Below, in pieces: positions 44,984 to 53,574 of a stretch of DNA of 64,000 nt. The notes beneath the pieces are model-generated. The model saw only the letters and a program-made list of their open reading frames with translations. It did not search any database and was not told the DNA's origin. The DNA lies in the NCBI RefSeq assembly GCF_030538285.1, contig NZ_JAUNUG010000001.1, forward strand, positions 1-64,000, read 5' to 3'. How positions within the stretch are numbered: the stretch's first letter is position 1; every line of letters begins with the position of its first letter. Source of the stretch: Corynebacterium sp. GTDB taxonomy: Bacteria > Actinomycetota > Actinomycetes > Mycobacteriales > Mycobacteriaceae. A program made the position numbers and the translations under genes.

Positions 44984-46984
44984 TCAGGCCGCGTCCTTTA
45001 CCCGGCTCGCCACCACGAATGGCCCGATCTGGGAGGTGTGCCACAGATCCTCTGAAAAGACCTCCGGATTAAAGAAGATGCCGCGGTAACGGACATTCGG
45101 GTTGTTGGGGTAGATGTCCTCTGCCAGGTGTGACTTCCACCCAGCATCTGGGGTGTCTCCCGCCGGGGTGTCCAGGCTGCCCCGCAGGATGAAGACGTCG
45201 GGGCCATGCCACGGGGGGGCATCCAGCATGGTGAGAAATTCCTCCGGGGTGGCGGCCCAGGAACTCTCCGACCAGTAGGAGATCGCCTCGTTGCGCGCGG
45301 TGAATTCGCCCAGCGGGTTGGCGTAGTGGCTGGTAAACGCCTGGAAACCGAAGTAGGGGTGGTACGCCATGAAGTTGATCTCATCGGTGTAGACCACCGT
45401 ATCGAGGGGGCCATAGCCGTGGGAACGGATCTCTTCGTCGATCTGCGGGTAGTAGCGGCCCGCGTCGGGGCCATAACGGTCGGCGCGCTCGCCGTACCCA
45501 TCGGTGTCGGAGTAGGCGCGGTCGATGGCCATTTGGTTACGTACCGGGATCTGCTGCGCGTAATGCAGGCCTGCCGCGCAGAGGATCACGACCATGAGCA
45601 CGGTGGTGAGGGAACGCGCCCGTTCGCTCAGCCCTTCCGGGTAGAGGCGGTCCACGCCGAGGAGGCGGATCTCCGCCAGCGCTAGGACACCCGCGGTGGC
45701 CAGCTGCAGGACGATGAGAGTGTCCACGCGGAAGCCCAGCAGGGTGGTGCCGGCCAGGGTAGCCACCATGGAGGCAACGGACCACAGGTAGAAGCCGATG
45801 AGTCCGATGGACATGCTCAGCGCATCCGAGTTGGAGCCGCGTACCACCAGCCAGATCAGTCCCATCAGGCACAGCACGCCTACGACGGACAGGGAAAGGA
45901 AAGGCACGGGCAGCTGCGCCCCGTCGACGGGTAGGTAGTGCGGGGCGGCGGAACCGTCAGTGGGGTGGCCGGTGAGGGTGAGCCATATATAGGGCCCCCA
46001 CGCGATCGCGGCGATGGCCAGTGATCCGAAACCTATTGCCGCCAGGCGGACGAGGGGATTAAGGGAGCGGTAGATGAGCACAGAGAAGAATGCGCCCGCC
46101 GCGACGATCGACAGGGCAACCACGCCGGTGTAGAGCGTGTACGTCGACGCAGAAAGTCCGAGGAACACTGCGGCACCCACCAGGGCAAAGTTCGCGCCGT
46201 CGAGGCCACGCCCCGCGATGATCGTCACTGCCGGCACACCCATGGCGGCGATGGCACCATAGGGCTCCTCCGGGGCCATGACCAGTAGGATGCAGACAGT
46301 CACCAGCGCGATGCCCACCGCCACCGGCAGCGAACCGGTCAGCCGCTGCCACACGGGGACGAGCATGCAGCCCGCCGCCGCCAGGGAGATCAACGCCCAC
46401 GGCTGGTAGACCTCCCAGCCAGGCATATCGAGGATTTCGGCCAGACGTCCGCCCATCCAGAACCAGCCCAGTGGGTAGTAGGTGGGCAGGTCGATGTAGT
46501 TCATGTCCTGGTTGGCCCACGTCGTGGCCATCCGGGTGAGGAACTGGGTGCGGAACCCCTGGTCAATGTGCACGCCGTCGAGGTACAGGCGGGTCGCTGA
46601 CAGGGGGATCGCCGTCGTGGAGACCACGAGCGCGGCAGGAGAGAGATAGGTGACCAGGTAGGTCAGCGCCACCCGCCAGGGCGGGCGAACTGCTGCTTCT
46701 CGACGCCGCGTGGCCTTCTTTTCGTCATTAAGCCACGCGAGTACCAGCCCGCCGACCGCCAACAGCGTCACCACGGTGACTGCCGTGGACAGCGCGTAGG
46801 TCATGTTCGACGTGTTGAACGCCGGCCAGCTGGTGCGCCGCAGGATCAGCCAGGCGGCGAAGGTGAATCCAGCGCCGCCGACCACCGCGGCGAGCATCCC
46901 TAGCAGGGTGAACGCGCGGCTCGGCAGGTCAGGGTGGTACTCCTCCGTGGCGGCAGGGGCAGTGGTGGTCAGCGCTGTCGACAT
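44984..46984 (-). CDS. aftA: galactan 5-O-arabinofuranosyltransferase AftA
   Basis: 666 residues, about 11 membrane helices and a soluble C-terminal domain, fitting Rv3792/AftA, which adds the first arabinose to galactan. WANQDMNYIDLPTYYPLGWFWMGGR is characteristic, and the order dprE1-dprE2-aftA-emb is the conserved one. ATG 46984 begins 2 nt after the dprE2 stop; TACCCT 7 nt upstream could give an internal leaderless promoter. Confidence 0.95.
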   Translation of the reverse strand: MSTALTTTAPAATEEYHPDLPSRAFTLLGMLAAVVGGAGFTFAAWLILRRTSWPAFNTSNMTYALSTAVTVVTLLAVGGLVLAWLNDEKKATRRREAAVRPPWRVALTYLVTYLSPAALVVSTTAIPLSATRLYLDGVHIDQGFRTQFLTRMATTWANQDMNYIDLPTYYPLGWFWMGGRLAEILDMPGWEVYQPWALISLAAAGCMLVPVWQRLTGSLPVAVGIALVTVCILLVMAPEEPYGAIAAMGVPAVTIIAGRGLDGANFALVGAAVFLGLSASTYTLYTGVVALSIVAAGAFFSVLIYRSLNPLVRLAAIGFGSLAIAAIAWGPYIWLTLTGHPTDGSAAPHYLPVDGAQLPVPFLSLSVVGVLCLMGLIWLVVRGSNSDALSMSIGLIGFYLWSVASMVATLAGTTLLGFRVDTLIVLQLATAGVLALAEIRLLGVDRLYPEGLSERARSLTTVLMVVILCAAGLHYAQQIPVRNQMAIDRAYSDTDGYGERADRYGPDAGRYYPQIDEEIRSHGYGPLDTVVYTDEINFMAYHPYFGFQAFTSHYANPLGEFTARNEAISYWSESSWAATPEEFLTMLDAPPWHGPDVFILRGSLDTPAGDTPDAGWKSHLAEDIYPNNPNVRYRGIFFNPEVFSEDLWHTSQIGPFVVASRVKDAA

Positions 46985-46986
46985 GC

Positions 46987-47748
46987 CTAGAAGGGTAGCC
47001 TGCGGAAGATCTGACGCGGGATCACGTTGAACACGGCCGACACGGCCTCGAAAGCCGGGTGGACGAAGATGATGTCCCGGCCCTTGATCACGCCGTCGAA
47101 GGTGGCCTCTGCGACCTGCTTGATATCGACGGTCAGCGGAGCCTCCTTCACACCGGCGGACATCTTGGTGCGGACCTGCCCCGGGCGCACGACCAACACC
47201 TTGGCGCCGGTGTCGCGCAGGGCCTCACCGAGCTGGGTGTAGAAGCCGTCAAGGCCGGCCTTGGAGGCGCCGTAGACGAAGTTGGAGCGGCGCACCCGCA
47301 TACCCGCCACCGACGACAGGGCGACGATGGTGCCGTGGCCCTGGGCCTTGAAGCGCTGCCCGAGCAGCACACCCACCGACACGGGGCCGGTGTAGTTGAT
47401 CTGTGCGGACTCGACGGCCGCGGCCTGGTCCTGCCACAGTGCCTCCTGATCGCCGAGGGTGCCGAAGGCGACGATCGCCACGTCGATGTCACCGTCGGCG
47501 AAGGCCAGGTCAATGACATCGGGGTGGGAAGCGAAGTCGGTGGCGTGGAAATCGATGACCTCCACCGACGAGGCGCCGGAGGCGCGGACCTGCTCTACGG
47601 CGGCGTCGATACGCGGCGAGTCGGCGCGCGCGGCAAGGATGACGCGGGCGGGACCGCGCTGCAGGAACTCGGCGACGATGCCGAGACCGATCTCGCTGGT
47701 GCCGCCGAGCAGCAGAATGTTCTGGGCCTGGCCCACTGCGTTGAGCAT
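46987..47748 (-). CDS. dprE2: decaprenylphosphoryl-2-keto-ribose reductase DprE2
   Basis: 253 residues, SDR fold: LLLGGTSEIGLGI (NAD site), AFGTLGD, SSVAGMRVRRSNFVYGASKAG (Ser and Tyr-x-x-x-Lys). It reduces the keto intermediate made by DprE1 to decaprenyl-phospho-arabinose, the only arabinose donor. ATG 47748 has a GGAGA RBS 12 nt after the dprE1 stop. The last ~30 residues (FNVIPRQIFRRLPF) look membrane-associating. Confidence 0.95.
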   Translation of the reverse strand: MLNAVGQAQNILLLGGTSEIGLGIVAEFLQRGPARVILAARADSPRIDAAVEQVRASGASSVEVIDFHATDFASHPDVIDLAFADGDIDVAIVAFGTLGDQEALWQDQAAAVESAQINYTGPVSVGVLLGQRFKAQGHGTIVALSSVAGMRVRRSNFVYGASKAGLDGFYTQLGEALRDTGAKVLVVRPGQVRTKMSAGVKEAPLTVDIKQVAEATFDGVIKGRDIIFVHPAFEAVSAVFNVIPRQIFRRLPF

Positions 47749-47760
47749 GTGATTGTTCTC

Positions 47761-49176
47761 CTAGTTCAGTTCGAGGCGGCGGGACATGTCGGAAGCGAAG
47801 ACGCCGGTGGGGTCGATCTCGTTGCGGGTCTTCAGCCACCCCTCCATGCCGGGGTACATCTGGTGGAAGTTCTCCGCCGAGGTGCGGGACTCCTTCGCCA
47901 GGTAGAGGCGCCCGCCGAACTCCATGACGCGACGATCCAGGTCATCGAGGAACTCGTTGAGGCCCTTCTTGATGGGGAAGTCGACGCACACGTTCCAGCC
48001 CGGCATCGGGTAGGACAGCGGCGCACGGTTGCCCGGGCCGAAGAGCTTGAACACGTTGAGCGCGGAGTAGTGGCCGGAGCGCTGGATATCCCGGATGATC
48101 TCCTTGAAAGGCTCCACCGCCTCCGTCGGCACAACGAACTGGTACTGCAGGAAGCCGTTCTTGCCGTAGCCACGGTTCCACTCACCGATGAGATCCAGCG
48201 GTTGGTAGAACTGCGTGAGGTTCTGCACCTGGTCGCGATAGGTGCCTGACTTCAGCCACCACAGCTCGCCGATGGCAATCATGGAGAACTTGTTCATGGT
48301 GAAGGACGGGAAGACATCCGGCACCGTCACCAGCTGCGGGGCGTTGAACTTCAGCGGATCCTTCGCCAGCTTCGGCGCCAGCTCCTCCAGCTGCGCGAGG
48401 GTGGCTAGGGAGCCGCGGGAAATCGCCGCGCGACCCAGCTTCGGCTCCGGGGAGATCGCGTCGAACCAGGCAGAAGAGTAGGTGAAGTTGTGCTCCGAAC
48501 CATCGGAGTGGAACTCCACAGTCTCGTCGAGGTTCTGGGTGAGGTCGCCGTCCGCGATGAAGTAGGCGGTCTCCGTCCGCGTCATGCGGATCCGCGCGCG
48601 CAGGATGATGCCGGTCAAGCCCATGCCGCCGACGGTCGCCCAGAACAGGGTGCCGTCCGGATCGTCCGCGGAGCCCTCCGGCTCGAGGTGCAAGACACGA
48701 CCGTCGGCCACCAGCAACTCCATGGAAGCGACATGATCGCCGAAAGAGCCGGCCGAGTGGTGGTTCTTGCCGTGGATATCCGGCCCGATGGCACCACCAA
48801 TGGTCACCTGGCGGGTGCCCGGCAGCACCGGGACCCACAGGCCATAGGGGAGCGCGGCCTTCATCAGCTGGTCGAGGGTGACACCGCCATCGACGTCAAC
48901 GATCGCCGTATCCGGGTCGATCGAGTGGATCTTGTTCAGCGGCTGCATATCGACAACGAGCCCACCGCCATTCTGCGCCGGGTCGCCGTAGGAGCGGCCC
49001 ATACCGCGGGCGATGACGCCGCGGCGCAGGTGGGCAGGCTTATCAGCATTGTCATCGGCGACCCGGGTCACCGCTTCGATGATCTTCTCGACGTCCGGCG
49101 TCGCCAGCACGTGCGCCGTCGAGGGGGCGGTACGGCCCCAGCCGGTCAGGGATGTCGGGGTGGTCTGGAGTTCCAT
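47761..49176 (-). CDS. dprE1: decaprenylphosphoryl-beta-D-ribose 2'-oxidase DprE1
   Basis: 471 residues. FAD-binding [16 protein letters not shown] (about residue 52) and [25 protein letters not shown]; the substrate domain ends [10 protein letters not shown]. Cys397 in GWNVCVDFP corresponds to the benzothiazinone-reactive Cys387 of M. tuberculosis, so susceptibility is predicted. I use ATG 49176 (MELQTTP), 7 nt after TAGGCT, as a leaderless start instead of the longer 49209 frame. First gene of the cluster dprE1-dprE2-aftA-emb. Confidence 0.96.
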   Translation of the reverse strand: MELQTTPTSLTGWGRTAPSTAHVLATPDVEKIIEAVTRVADDNADKPAHLRRGVIARGMGRSYGDPAQNGGGLVVDMQPLNKIHSIDPDTAIVDVDGGVTLDQLMKAALPYGLWVPVLPGTRQVTIGGAIGPDIHGKNHHSAGSFGDHVASMELLVADGRVLHLEPEGSADDPDGTLFWATVGGMGLTGIILRARIRMTRTETAYFIADGDLTQNLDETVEFHSDGSEHNFTYSSAWFDAISPEPKLGRAAISRGSLATLAQLEELAPKLAKDPLKFNAPQLVTVPDVFPSFTMNKFSMIAIGELWWLKSGTYRDQVQNLTQFYQPLDLIGEWNRGYGKNGFLQYQFVVPTEAVEPFKEIIRDIQRSGHYSALNVFKLFGPGNRAPLSYPMPGWNVCVDFPIKKGLNEFLDDLDRRVMEFGGRLYLAKESRTSAENFHQMYPGMEGWLKTRNEIDPTGVFASDMSRRLELN

Positions 49177-49728
49177 GCCGTCCAGCCTAGCCCCCGGCTC
49201 CGACATCACAGCGGGACCCGCGCGGGGGTGAGCGGGGATGCCCAGGTACTTGCCAGGAGATCAGGACATGCTAAGGTGATGAAGCCTTCTGCAAGAACGT
49301 TACATATTGCAGGTCACTAGGGGCAGCGGGGGTAAGCGGGGGTAGGTGGGGGTAACAATTTTCCCTCAGCATGAAACGTCCTGTTGTCCTCCGGCGATAG
49401 GGGTGCTACTTTGAGGCTTAACTTCCTTATGGAACGTTTTTGAGTTATCGGCGACGCCAGAGGGATCGCAAGGCGTTCTCCATGGCTGAGTTTCCCCCGG
49501 ATGGGGGTATCTTTCGATGCGGGTGAGAATCTTTTTCGCGCGTATGTTGGTGCCTGACTTTGGGTGCCTGAACTGGGCAAACGTTAGCTTGAGCTCCGTT
49601 GAGCTCGCTTTCGGCTGCCATTTTTCCGGCGGCGGGGGGTTGCCCGGCTTTGGCGTGTCATGCCATTCTTGGTGTCACAAGCACGAACCAACCGGATCGT
49701 GTTTCAACCTCGAATCAAGGAGATCAAC
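49177..49728. other. 550-nt non-coding region between dprE1 and a mini-protein gene
   Basis: No ORF with coding character. It holds the leaderless dprE1 promoter at the left, a CTGCAA/TTGCAG dyad near 49291, a G-tract cluster at 49320-49352, and about 350 nt further before the peptide's RBS. TTGAGCTC occurs twice close together near 49590. It is probably a long 5' leader or an RNA-bearing region for the peptide gene; I see no promoter I trust. Confidence 0.5.
49320..49352 (+). other. G-quadruplex-type motif
   Basis: Four G-tracts (GGGG, then three GGGGG at 49328, 49338 and 49348) separated by 4-5 nt, the classical intramolecular quadruplex layout with unusually long tracts. It lies in the dprE1/mini-protein intergenic region. 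Confidence 0.65.
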
Positions 49729-49845
49729 ATGATCAACGACCTCGCACAGCTCTCTTCCGGCATCCTCGTCAACGTTGGCGACGTCTTCTCCCAGGTCATC
49801 GTTTCCGTGACCAACATCCTCAACGGCTTCGTCAACCTGTTCTAA
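49729..49845 (+). CDS. 38-aa amphipathic peptide, possible PorA/PorH- or ProtX-like envelope peptide
   Basis: 38 residues without signal peptide or Cys, Lys or Arg, beginning MINDLAQLSSGIL and ending NGFVNLF. Only two Asp give charge, and hydrophobic residues fall at helical spacing (VFSQVIVSVTNILNGF), so an amphipathic or membrane-inserting helix is likely. Corynebacterial outer-membrane channels PorA/PorH and O-mycoloylated ProtX are similarly tiny, acidic and leaderless for export; the resemblance is in character, not proven homology. RBS AAGGAG at good spacing, a ~500-nt non-coding region before it and a strong terminator after it support a highly expressed real gene. Confidence 0.72.
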   Translation: MINDLAQLSSGILVNVGDVFSQVIVSVTNILNGFVNLF

Positions 49846-49874
49846 GACTGACTAAAGCCTTTCCCCTCAAGCGT

Positions 49875-49893
49875 CTGCTCTGTCCATGAGCAG
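49875..49893 (+). other. hairpin in the 3' UTR of the 38-aa peptide gene
   Basis: CTGCTC-tgtccat-GAGCAG, a 6-bp stem between stop codon and terminator. It may stabilise the message. Confidence 0.5.
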
Positions 49894-49918
49894 GGCAGCA
49901 AAGTAAGGGGTAAAGCAT

Positions 49919-49956
49919 AAAAACTCCCGTGTGGCTTTGCCACAGCGGGAGTTTTT
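49919..49956. terminator. bidirectional intrinsic terminator
   Basis: An 11-bp AAAAACTCCCG/CGGGAGTTTTT stem continues into GGC/GCC around TTT. A- and T-runs on both sides let it serve the peptide gene (rightwards) and the convergent gene at 49965 (leftwards). Confidence 0.92.
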
Positions 49957-49964
49957 GCGATTCT

Positions 49965-50234
49965 CTAAAGGTCGAGGATCTCGCGGATCCCGTCCGGCAG
50001 TTCCTCCTGCGAGGTGATTTCCGGGCCGCCGTCGGCGGCGTATTCGCGAAGCAGTCGGTAGACCTCGGTGCGCTCATGCGAGTCGAGGATGGGTAATTCC
50101 TGGGCGATGAGACGGGTCATGAAGTCATTGAGGGGCAGGTTGGTTTGCTCCGCAGCGAGGAATCGGCCTTCGCGCAGATCCTTTTCCTCGTCGTAGCCTT
50201 TGCCGCCAGTGGTCTTTTTCTTTCCGAACAACAT
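49965..50234 (-). CDS. conserved actinobacterial hypothetical protein
   Basis: 89 residues, soluble and charged: a Lys/Gly-rich N-terminus (MLFGKKKTTGGKGYDEEKDL), then a helical region FMTRLIAQELPILDSHERTEVYRLLREYA. Not assigned to a function. ATG 50234 lies 6 nt after TACGCT (leaderless), back to back with the leaderless gene at 50265. Confidence 0.72.
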   Translation of the reverse strand: MLFGKKKTTGGKGYDEEKDLREGRFLAAEQTNLPLNDFMTRLIAQELPILDSHERTEVYRLLREYAADGGPEITSQEELPDGIREILDL

Positions 50235-50264
50235 GTCACCAGCGTAGACACTAGGGTTTAAGCC

Positions 50265-50777
50265 ATGAGCGACAAGACCGATTTCTACACCTTGGACGAC
50301 ACACTGGTGGGCCGTCTCACGCAGGCCGGGCTGGTGGGCACCGCCGTCGCACTCCCCGATTACATCCGCTCTGGCCCGCTGCGGTTACTGGCCACCGGCG
50401 GACTGCTTGTCGGGGGTGGGGCCCTGGTGGCGGTACTCAACTCCTTTGATGAGAACCCGAATAATGATCCCCGGTTGATGGTGGATCAGTTCCGTCGCTC
50501 TATCGGTGACATCGGCTCGGTGCCGGGCCCGGGGTCGGACACCCCACCGGGTGACTTCTCCACCGCCACCGCGGCGCAGACGTGGACCGTCATCCTGGTT
50601 GCGCTGCTGGTCATCGCGTTGCTCGTGCGTCTTGACGCTGCCGTGCAACGCCGCGTCGCCGAATGGTTGTTCAAGCGTGGGGTCTCGCGCCCGAACACGT
50701 GGATCGGTGCCGTCGCCGGCACGATCGTCTTCGCCGTGTCCGAGGTGTCCCACCGCCGTCTGGTGGGGCGGGCATGA
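50265..50777 (+). CDS. small integral membrane protein, function unknown
   Basis: 170 residues with about four hydrophobic stretches (around 20-40, 42-60, 105-122 and 145-160) and an Asp/Pro/Gly-rich loop (PGPGSDTPPGDFST). TAGGGT 7 nt before ATG 50265 makes it leaderless. The stop overlaps the next start (ATGA), so it is co-translated with the 166-aa protein that follows. Its place beside arabinogalactan genes suggests an envelope role but proves nothing. Confidence 0.72.
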   Translation: MSDKTDFYTLDDTLVGRLTQAGLVGTAVALPDYIRSGPLRLLATGGLLVGGGALVAVLNSFDENPNNDPRLMVDQFRRSIGDIGSVPGPGSDTPPGDFSTATAAQTWTVILVALLVIALLVRLDAAVQRRVAEWLFKRGVSRPNTWIGAVAGTIVFAVSEVSHRRLVGRA

Positions 50778-51274
50778 CGCAGAGGGTGATCGCGGTCGTC
50801 GATAAGCAGGAGGACGTGACCGTCATCTGGCATGTCCAGACCTCCCCGGACGCACCGTCCGCCTCCGGGATTTTGTCCGGAGCGTGGCTGCTGGGCGATG
50901 GGGACGTCGATCCCGCACGCCTGGATGATCTCCTTGCCGACGTGCACATCATCACTACCGGGTCGGATGGCTTGGAACGGATCCGCACGGCAATCGAGAA
51001 GCAGCTTGCCCACTACAAGGCGGCGGCTAAGGCGGCGAAGGAGAACAACCCGCAGCTGACGCTCCCGCGCTTCGATGCGCCCGAGCCCATCGACATCGAC
51101 CTGTTGGCTGAAACGTACCGCGGCGCACCGCAGGGACGCCTGGCCTGGTCGTATGCCGCAGCCGCCGCCCAACTTGTTGAGGCATGGCACACCATCGAGG
51201 GGCAACGCCGCTCCCGCAAATACCTGCAAAAAACCTTCGGGACCACGACGCTGCCGCTGCCGGTGGGTGAGTGA
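50774..51274 (+). CDS. hypothetical soluble protein
   Basis: 166 residues, no membrane helix. VIAVVDKQEDVTVIWHVQT and WLLGDGDVDPARLDDLLADVHIITTG suggest an alpha/beta fold; the C-terminus is helical (EAWHTIEGQRRSRKYLQKTFG). I do not recognise it. ATG 50774 overlaps the stop of the membrane protein, so the two probably act together. Confidence 0.7.
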   Translation: MTQRVIAVVDKQEDVTVIWHVQTSPDAPSASGILSGAWLLGDGDVDPARLDDLLADVHIITTGSDGLERIRTAIEKQLAHYKAAAKAAKENNPQLTLPRFDAPEPIDIDLLAETYRGAPQGRLAWSYAAAAAQLVEAWHTIEGQRRSRKYLQKTFGTTTLPLPVGE

Positions 51275-51293
51275 AAATCGCTACCCTGGTGGC

Positions 51294-52196
51294 ATGTCCA
51301 ACAACGGTGCAGGCCACGCGGGCCAGGTCGTCGACCTGACGGCCGTGCGCGCCCGGCGGGAACGCCAACCCCGCACCGTTATCCTCCAGGCCTCCAATGT
51401 GCGGGCCGACGCCGAGGTCCACCGCCACATCGGCCTCAATGACGCGCTCCACCTGGCGGATCTCCACGACATCCTCGGTACCACCTTCGGATTTCGCGCC
51501 GCCTCCGGCTCCACGCCCTGGCACTTTTCCCCCGCCGACGAGCGGGACGCACGCCTCGACGCCGCCGACCCCATCCACCATCACCTCGCCCAAGCCGGGG
51601 ACGAAATCTGCTACCACTTCGGCCTGTGGGATGTCTCCCTGCGGGCGGTCGACTCCTATCCGCGCGATGCTGGCACCCCACGCGCCCTATGTGTCGGCGG
51701 ATCCGGATCTTTCGGCAACGGGGACTTCGACCTCGCCGAGATCAACGCCGCGTTGACCGGCACCGCCACCATCCGCGCCGTGCTGGAGGCCACCCGCCCG
51801 GAAGTGCGCGACGTGCTCACCCGCTCCGGCATCTTCGACTTTGTCCCCCTCCTGCAGGCACTCGATCTCTCCCGCGATCCCGACCTGGCCCGGGGGACCG
51901 TCGAGCTGCTGCGCCGTTTGCCGGTCGAAAACGACCCCGCCGCCCGTGACGCCTTCTGGACCGTGGTTCTCGCCCTGGCCTGCATGGGCGATGAACAGCT
52001 GGGTAACCACGTCCTGGAAACCACCATGGCCGCCCTCGGCTGGGAGGACGATGACTCCACCCCGCTCAGCGGCGCCCGCATCCGTCAGCTCTGCCTTGAA
52101 TCCCTCACCCTGCTCGCCGACGTCGGTGGCTACGGCGAACACGCCAAATCCCCCGTCGACCGGCTCGACATCTACCGCTGTCTGCTCAGCGGATAG
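51294..52196 (+). CDS. pRiA4b ORF-3-like domain protein
   Basis: 300 residues. The N-terminal part (VILQASNVRADAEVHRHIGLNDALHLADLHDILGTTFGF...STPWHF...DEICYHFGLWDVSLRAVDS) fits the pRiA4b ORF-3 fold found in plasmid, IS1096-passenger and chromosomal proteins of unknown function. A helical C-terminal region follows (DLARGTVELLRRLPVENDPAARDAFW). TACCCT six nt before ATG 51294: leaderless. Molecular role unknown. Confidence 0.7.
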   Translation: MSNNGAGHAGQVVDLTAVRARRERQPRTVILQASNVRADAEVHRHIGLNDALHLADLHDILGTTFGFRAASGSTPWHFSPADERDARLDAADPIHHHLAQAGDEICYHFGLWDVSLRAVDSYPRDAGTPRALCVGGSGSFGNGDFDLAEINAALTGTATIRAVLEATRPEVRDVLTRSGIFDFVPLLQALDLSRDPDLARGTVELLRRLPVENDPAARDAFWTVVLALACMGDEQLGNHVLETTMAALGWEDDDSTPLSGARIRQLCLESLTLLADVGGYGEHAKSPVDRLDIYRCLLSG

Positions 52197-52207
52197 GCTG
52201 TTACATC

Positions 52208-52654
52208 GTGTCCACACCCCACGAATCCCATGCCGACGCCCCTGAGGTCGAGATCACCGGCATGAGCCTGCAGACCCAGGCCAGCCGGTTCATCATCTCC
52301 GGTGTTATCTCCGCCGTCGTCGACCTCGGGCTCACCTGGATCCTGCAGATCTTCTTCGGCGCCGGTCCCGTCCTGGCCCGTTCCGTCGGCTTCATCTTCG
52401 GCACCACCACCGCGTACCTGATCAACCGCCGTTGGACCTTCCAGGCCCAGCCGTCGATGCGCCGCTTCCTCATGGTCGCCGGCCTGTACACGCTGACCTA
52501 CTTCGTCAACGTCGGCCTGCACGCCGTGCTCTACCGCCTGCTCACCGGCTGGGACTGGAACGACTCCCTGGCCATCCTCGTCGCCTTCGTCATCGCGCAG
52601 GGCACCGCCACCGTGATCAACTTCATCGTGCAGCGGGTGTTCATCTTCCGCTAA
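52208..52654 (+). CDS. GtrA-family membrane protein, Rv3789-like
   Basis: 148 residues, four membrane helices (SRFIISGVISAVVDLGLTWIL, SVGFIFGTTTAYLINRRWTF and two more) of the GtrA fold. Beside dprE1/aftA genes, the counterpart is mycobacterial Rv3789, implicated in moving or organising decaprenyl-phospho-arabinose. GTG 52208 lies 8 nt after TAGGCT (leaderless). Its stop overlaps the stop of the convergent glfT1 by 3 nt (52651-52654 shared region). Confidence 0.88.
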   Translation: MSTPHESHADAPEVEITGMSLQTQASRFIISGVISAVVDLGLTWILQIFFGAGPVLARSVGFIFGTTTAYLINRRWTFQAQPSMRRFLMVAGLYTLTYFVNVGLHAVLYRLLTGWDWNDSLAILVAFVIAQGTATVINFIVQRVFIFR

Positions 52655-53565
52655 GGCCTGGTGAACCGCTCATTGCGCCCCTGGCGGTGCAGTTTGAGCC
52701 ACTCGAAAAACCCCTTCGGATCCTTCTCCTGCACCAGGAAGAACCAGCCGAAACGCGCGTACTCCTGGGGCAGCAGCTTCCGCATGCCGGGCTGGCTCAT
52801 GATGTAGCCGCGATTGCGGTAGGTGAAATAGCGCTTGGCGGCGTTATCCGGGTACTGCGTGTGCATCTTCCCACCCAGGATCGGTTTGAACTCATCCGAG
52901 CCGTCCGGGTGCAGATAAGCCGTGTTCAGGGCCGTGCCGAAGCGCAGGCCCGAGCGCACCAGCCGGCGGTGGTATTCCACCTCGTCGCCCCGGATGAACA
53001 GGCGATAGTCGGGCACACCGATGATCTCCATCGCGCGTGCCTTAATCAGCGCGCCATTAAACAAACTCGCGATCCCCTCGACGACCTCGCCCTCGAGTTC
53101 TTCGCGACGCCGCCGCCACACCAGCCCCTGCCGCAGCGGGAACGCCAACTTCTCCGGATCATCAATGTTGCACACCACCGGTGACACTTCGTGGAGACGG
53201 TGGGTGACGGCGACGTCGATAAGCGTCTCGAGGACGCGAGCATCTGCCGGACGACCATCATCATCCGCACACCAGATCGCGTCCGCCCCCAGGGCCAACG
53301 CCGTGAGGAACCCGTACGCGAAACCACCGGCCCCGCCCAGGTTCGTGCGACTCGGCAGATACACCGCGCGCTCACCCGCCAGCTCCTCCACGAGCTTCTC
53401 GACGCTTGCCTCACACCCGTTATCCACCACAATCACCCACTCGACCGGGTGCGACTGACTCACCACCTGCTCCAACGAGGCGCGCAGCAACTCCACGCGC
53501 TTATGGGTGACAATCACCGCCGCGACACGGTCGTTGCGGGTGAGGTGAGGAATGGTGGTGGGCAT
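52651..53565 (-). CDS. glfT1: galactofuranosyltransferase GlfT1
   Basis: 304 residues, GT-A family 2: VAAVIVTHKRVELLRASLE, IVVDNGC, CADDDGRP (the DDD/DXD metal site, about residue 100), FIRGDEVEYHRRLVRSG. It adds the first galactofuranoses to rhamnosyl-GlcNAc-PP-decaprenol (Rv3782 counterpart). ATG 53565 lies 6 nt after TAGACT. In mycobacteria it is next to wzt and wzm; here an AbiEi-like gene and element E6 intervene. Confidence 0.93.
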   Translation of the reverse strand: MPTTIPHLTRNDRVAAVIVTHKRVELLRASLEQVVSQSHPVEWVIVVDNGCEASVEKLVEELAGERAVYLPSRTNLGGAGGFAYGFLTALALGADAIWCADDDGRPADARVLETLIDVAVTHRLHEVSPVVCNIDDPEKLAFPLRQGLVWRRRREELEGEVVEGIASLFNGALIKARAMEIIGVPDYRLFIRGDEVEYHRRLVRSGLRFGTALNTAYLHPDGSDEFKPILGGKMHTQYPDNAAKRYFTYRNRGYIMSQPGMRKLLPQEYARFGWFFLVQEKDPKGFFEWLKLHRQGRNERFTRP

Positions 53566-53574
53566 GGGGTTAGT

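Noticed and set aside
49320..49352. Tandem GGGGGTAAGC-like units as a CRISPR or minisatellite array
   Set aside because: Only three short units, no unique spacers and no cas gene; the quadruplex reading explains them better.
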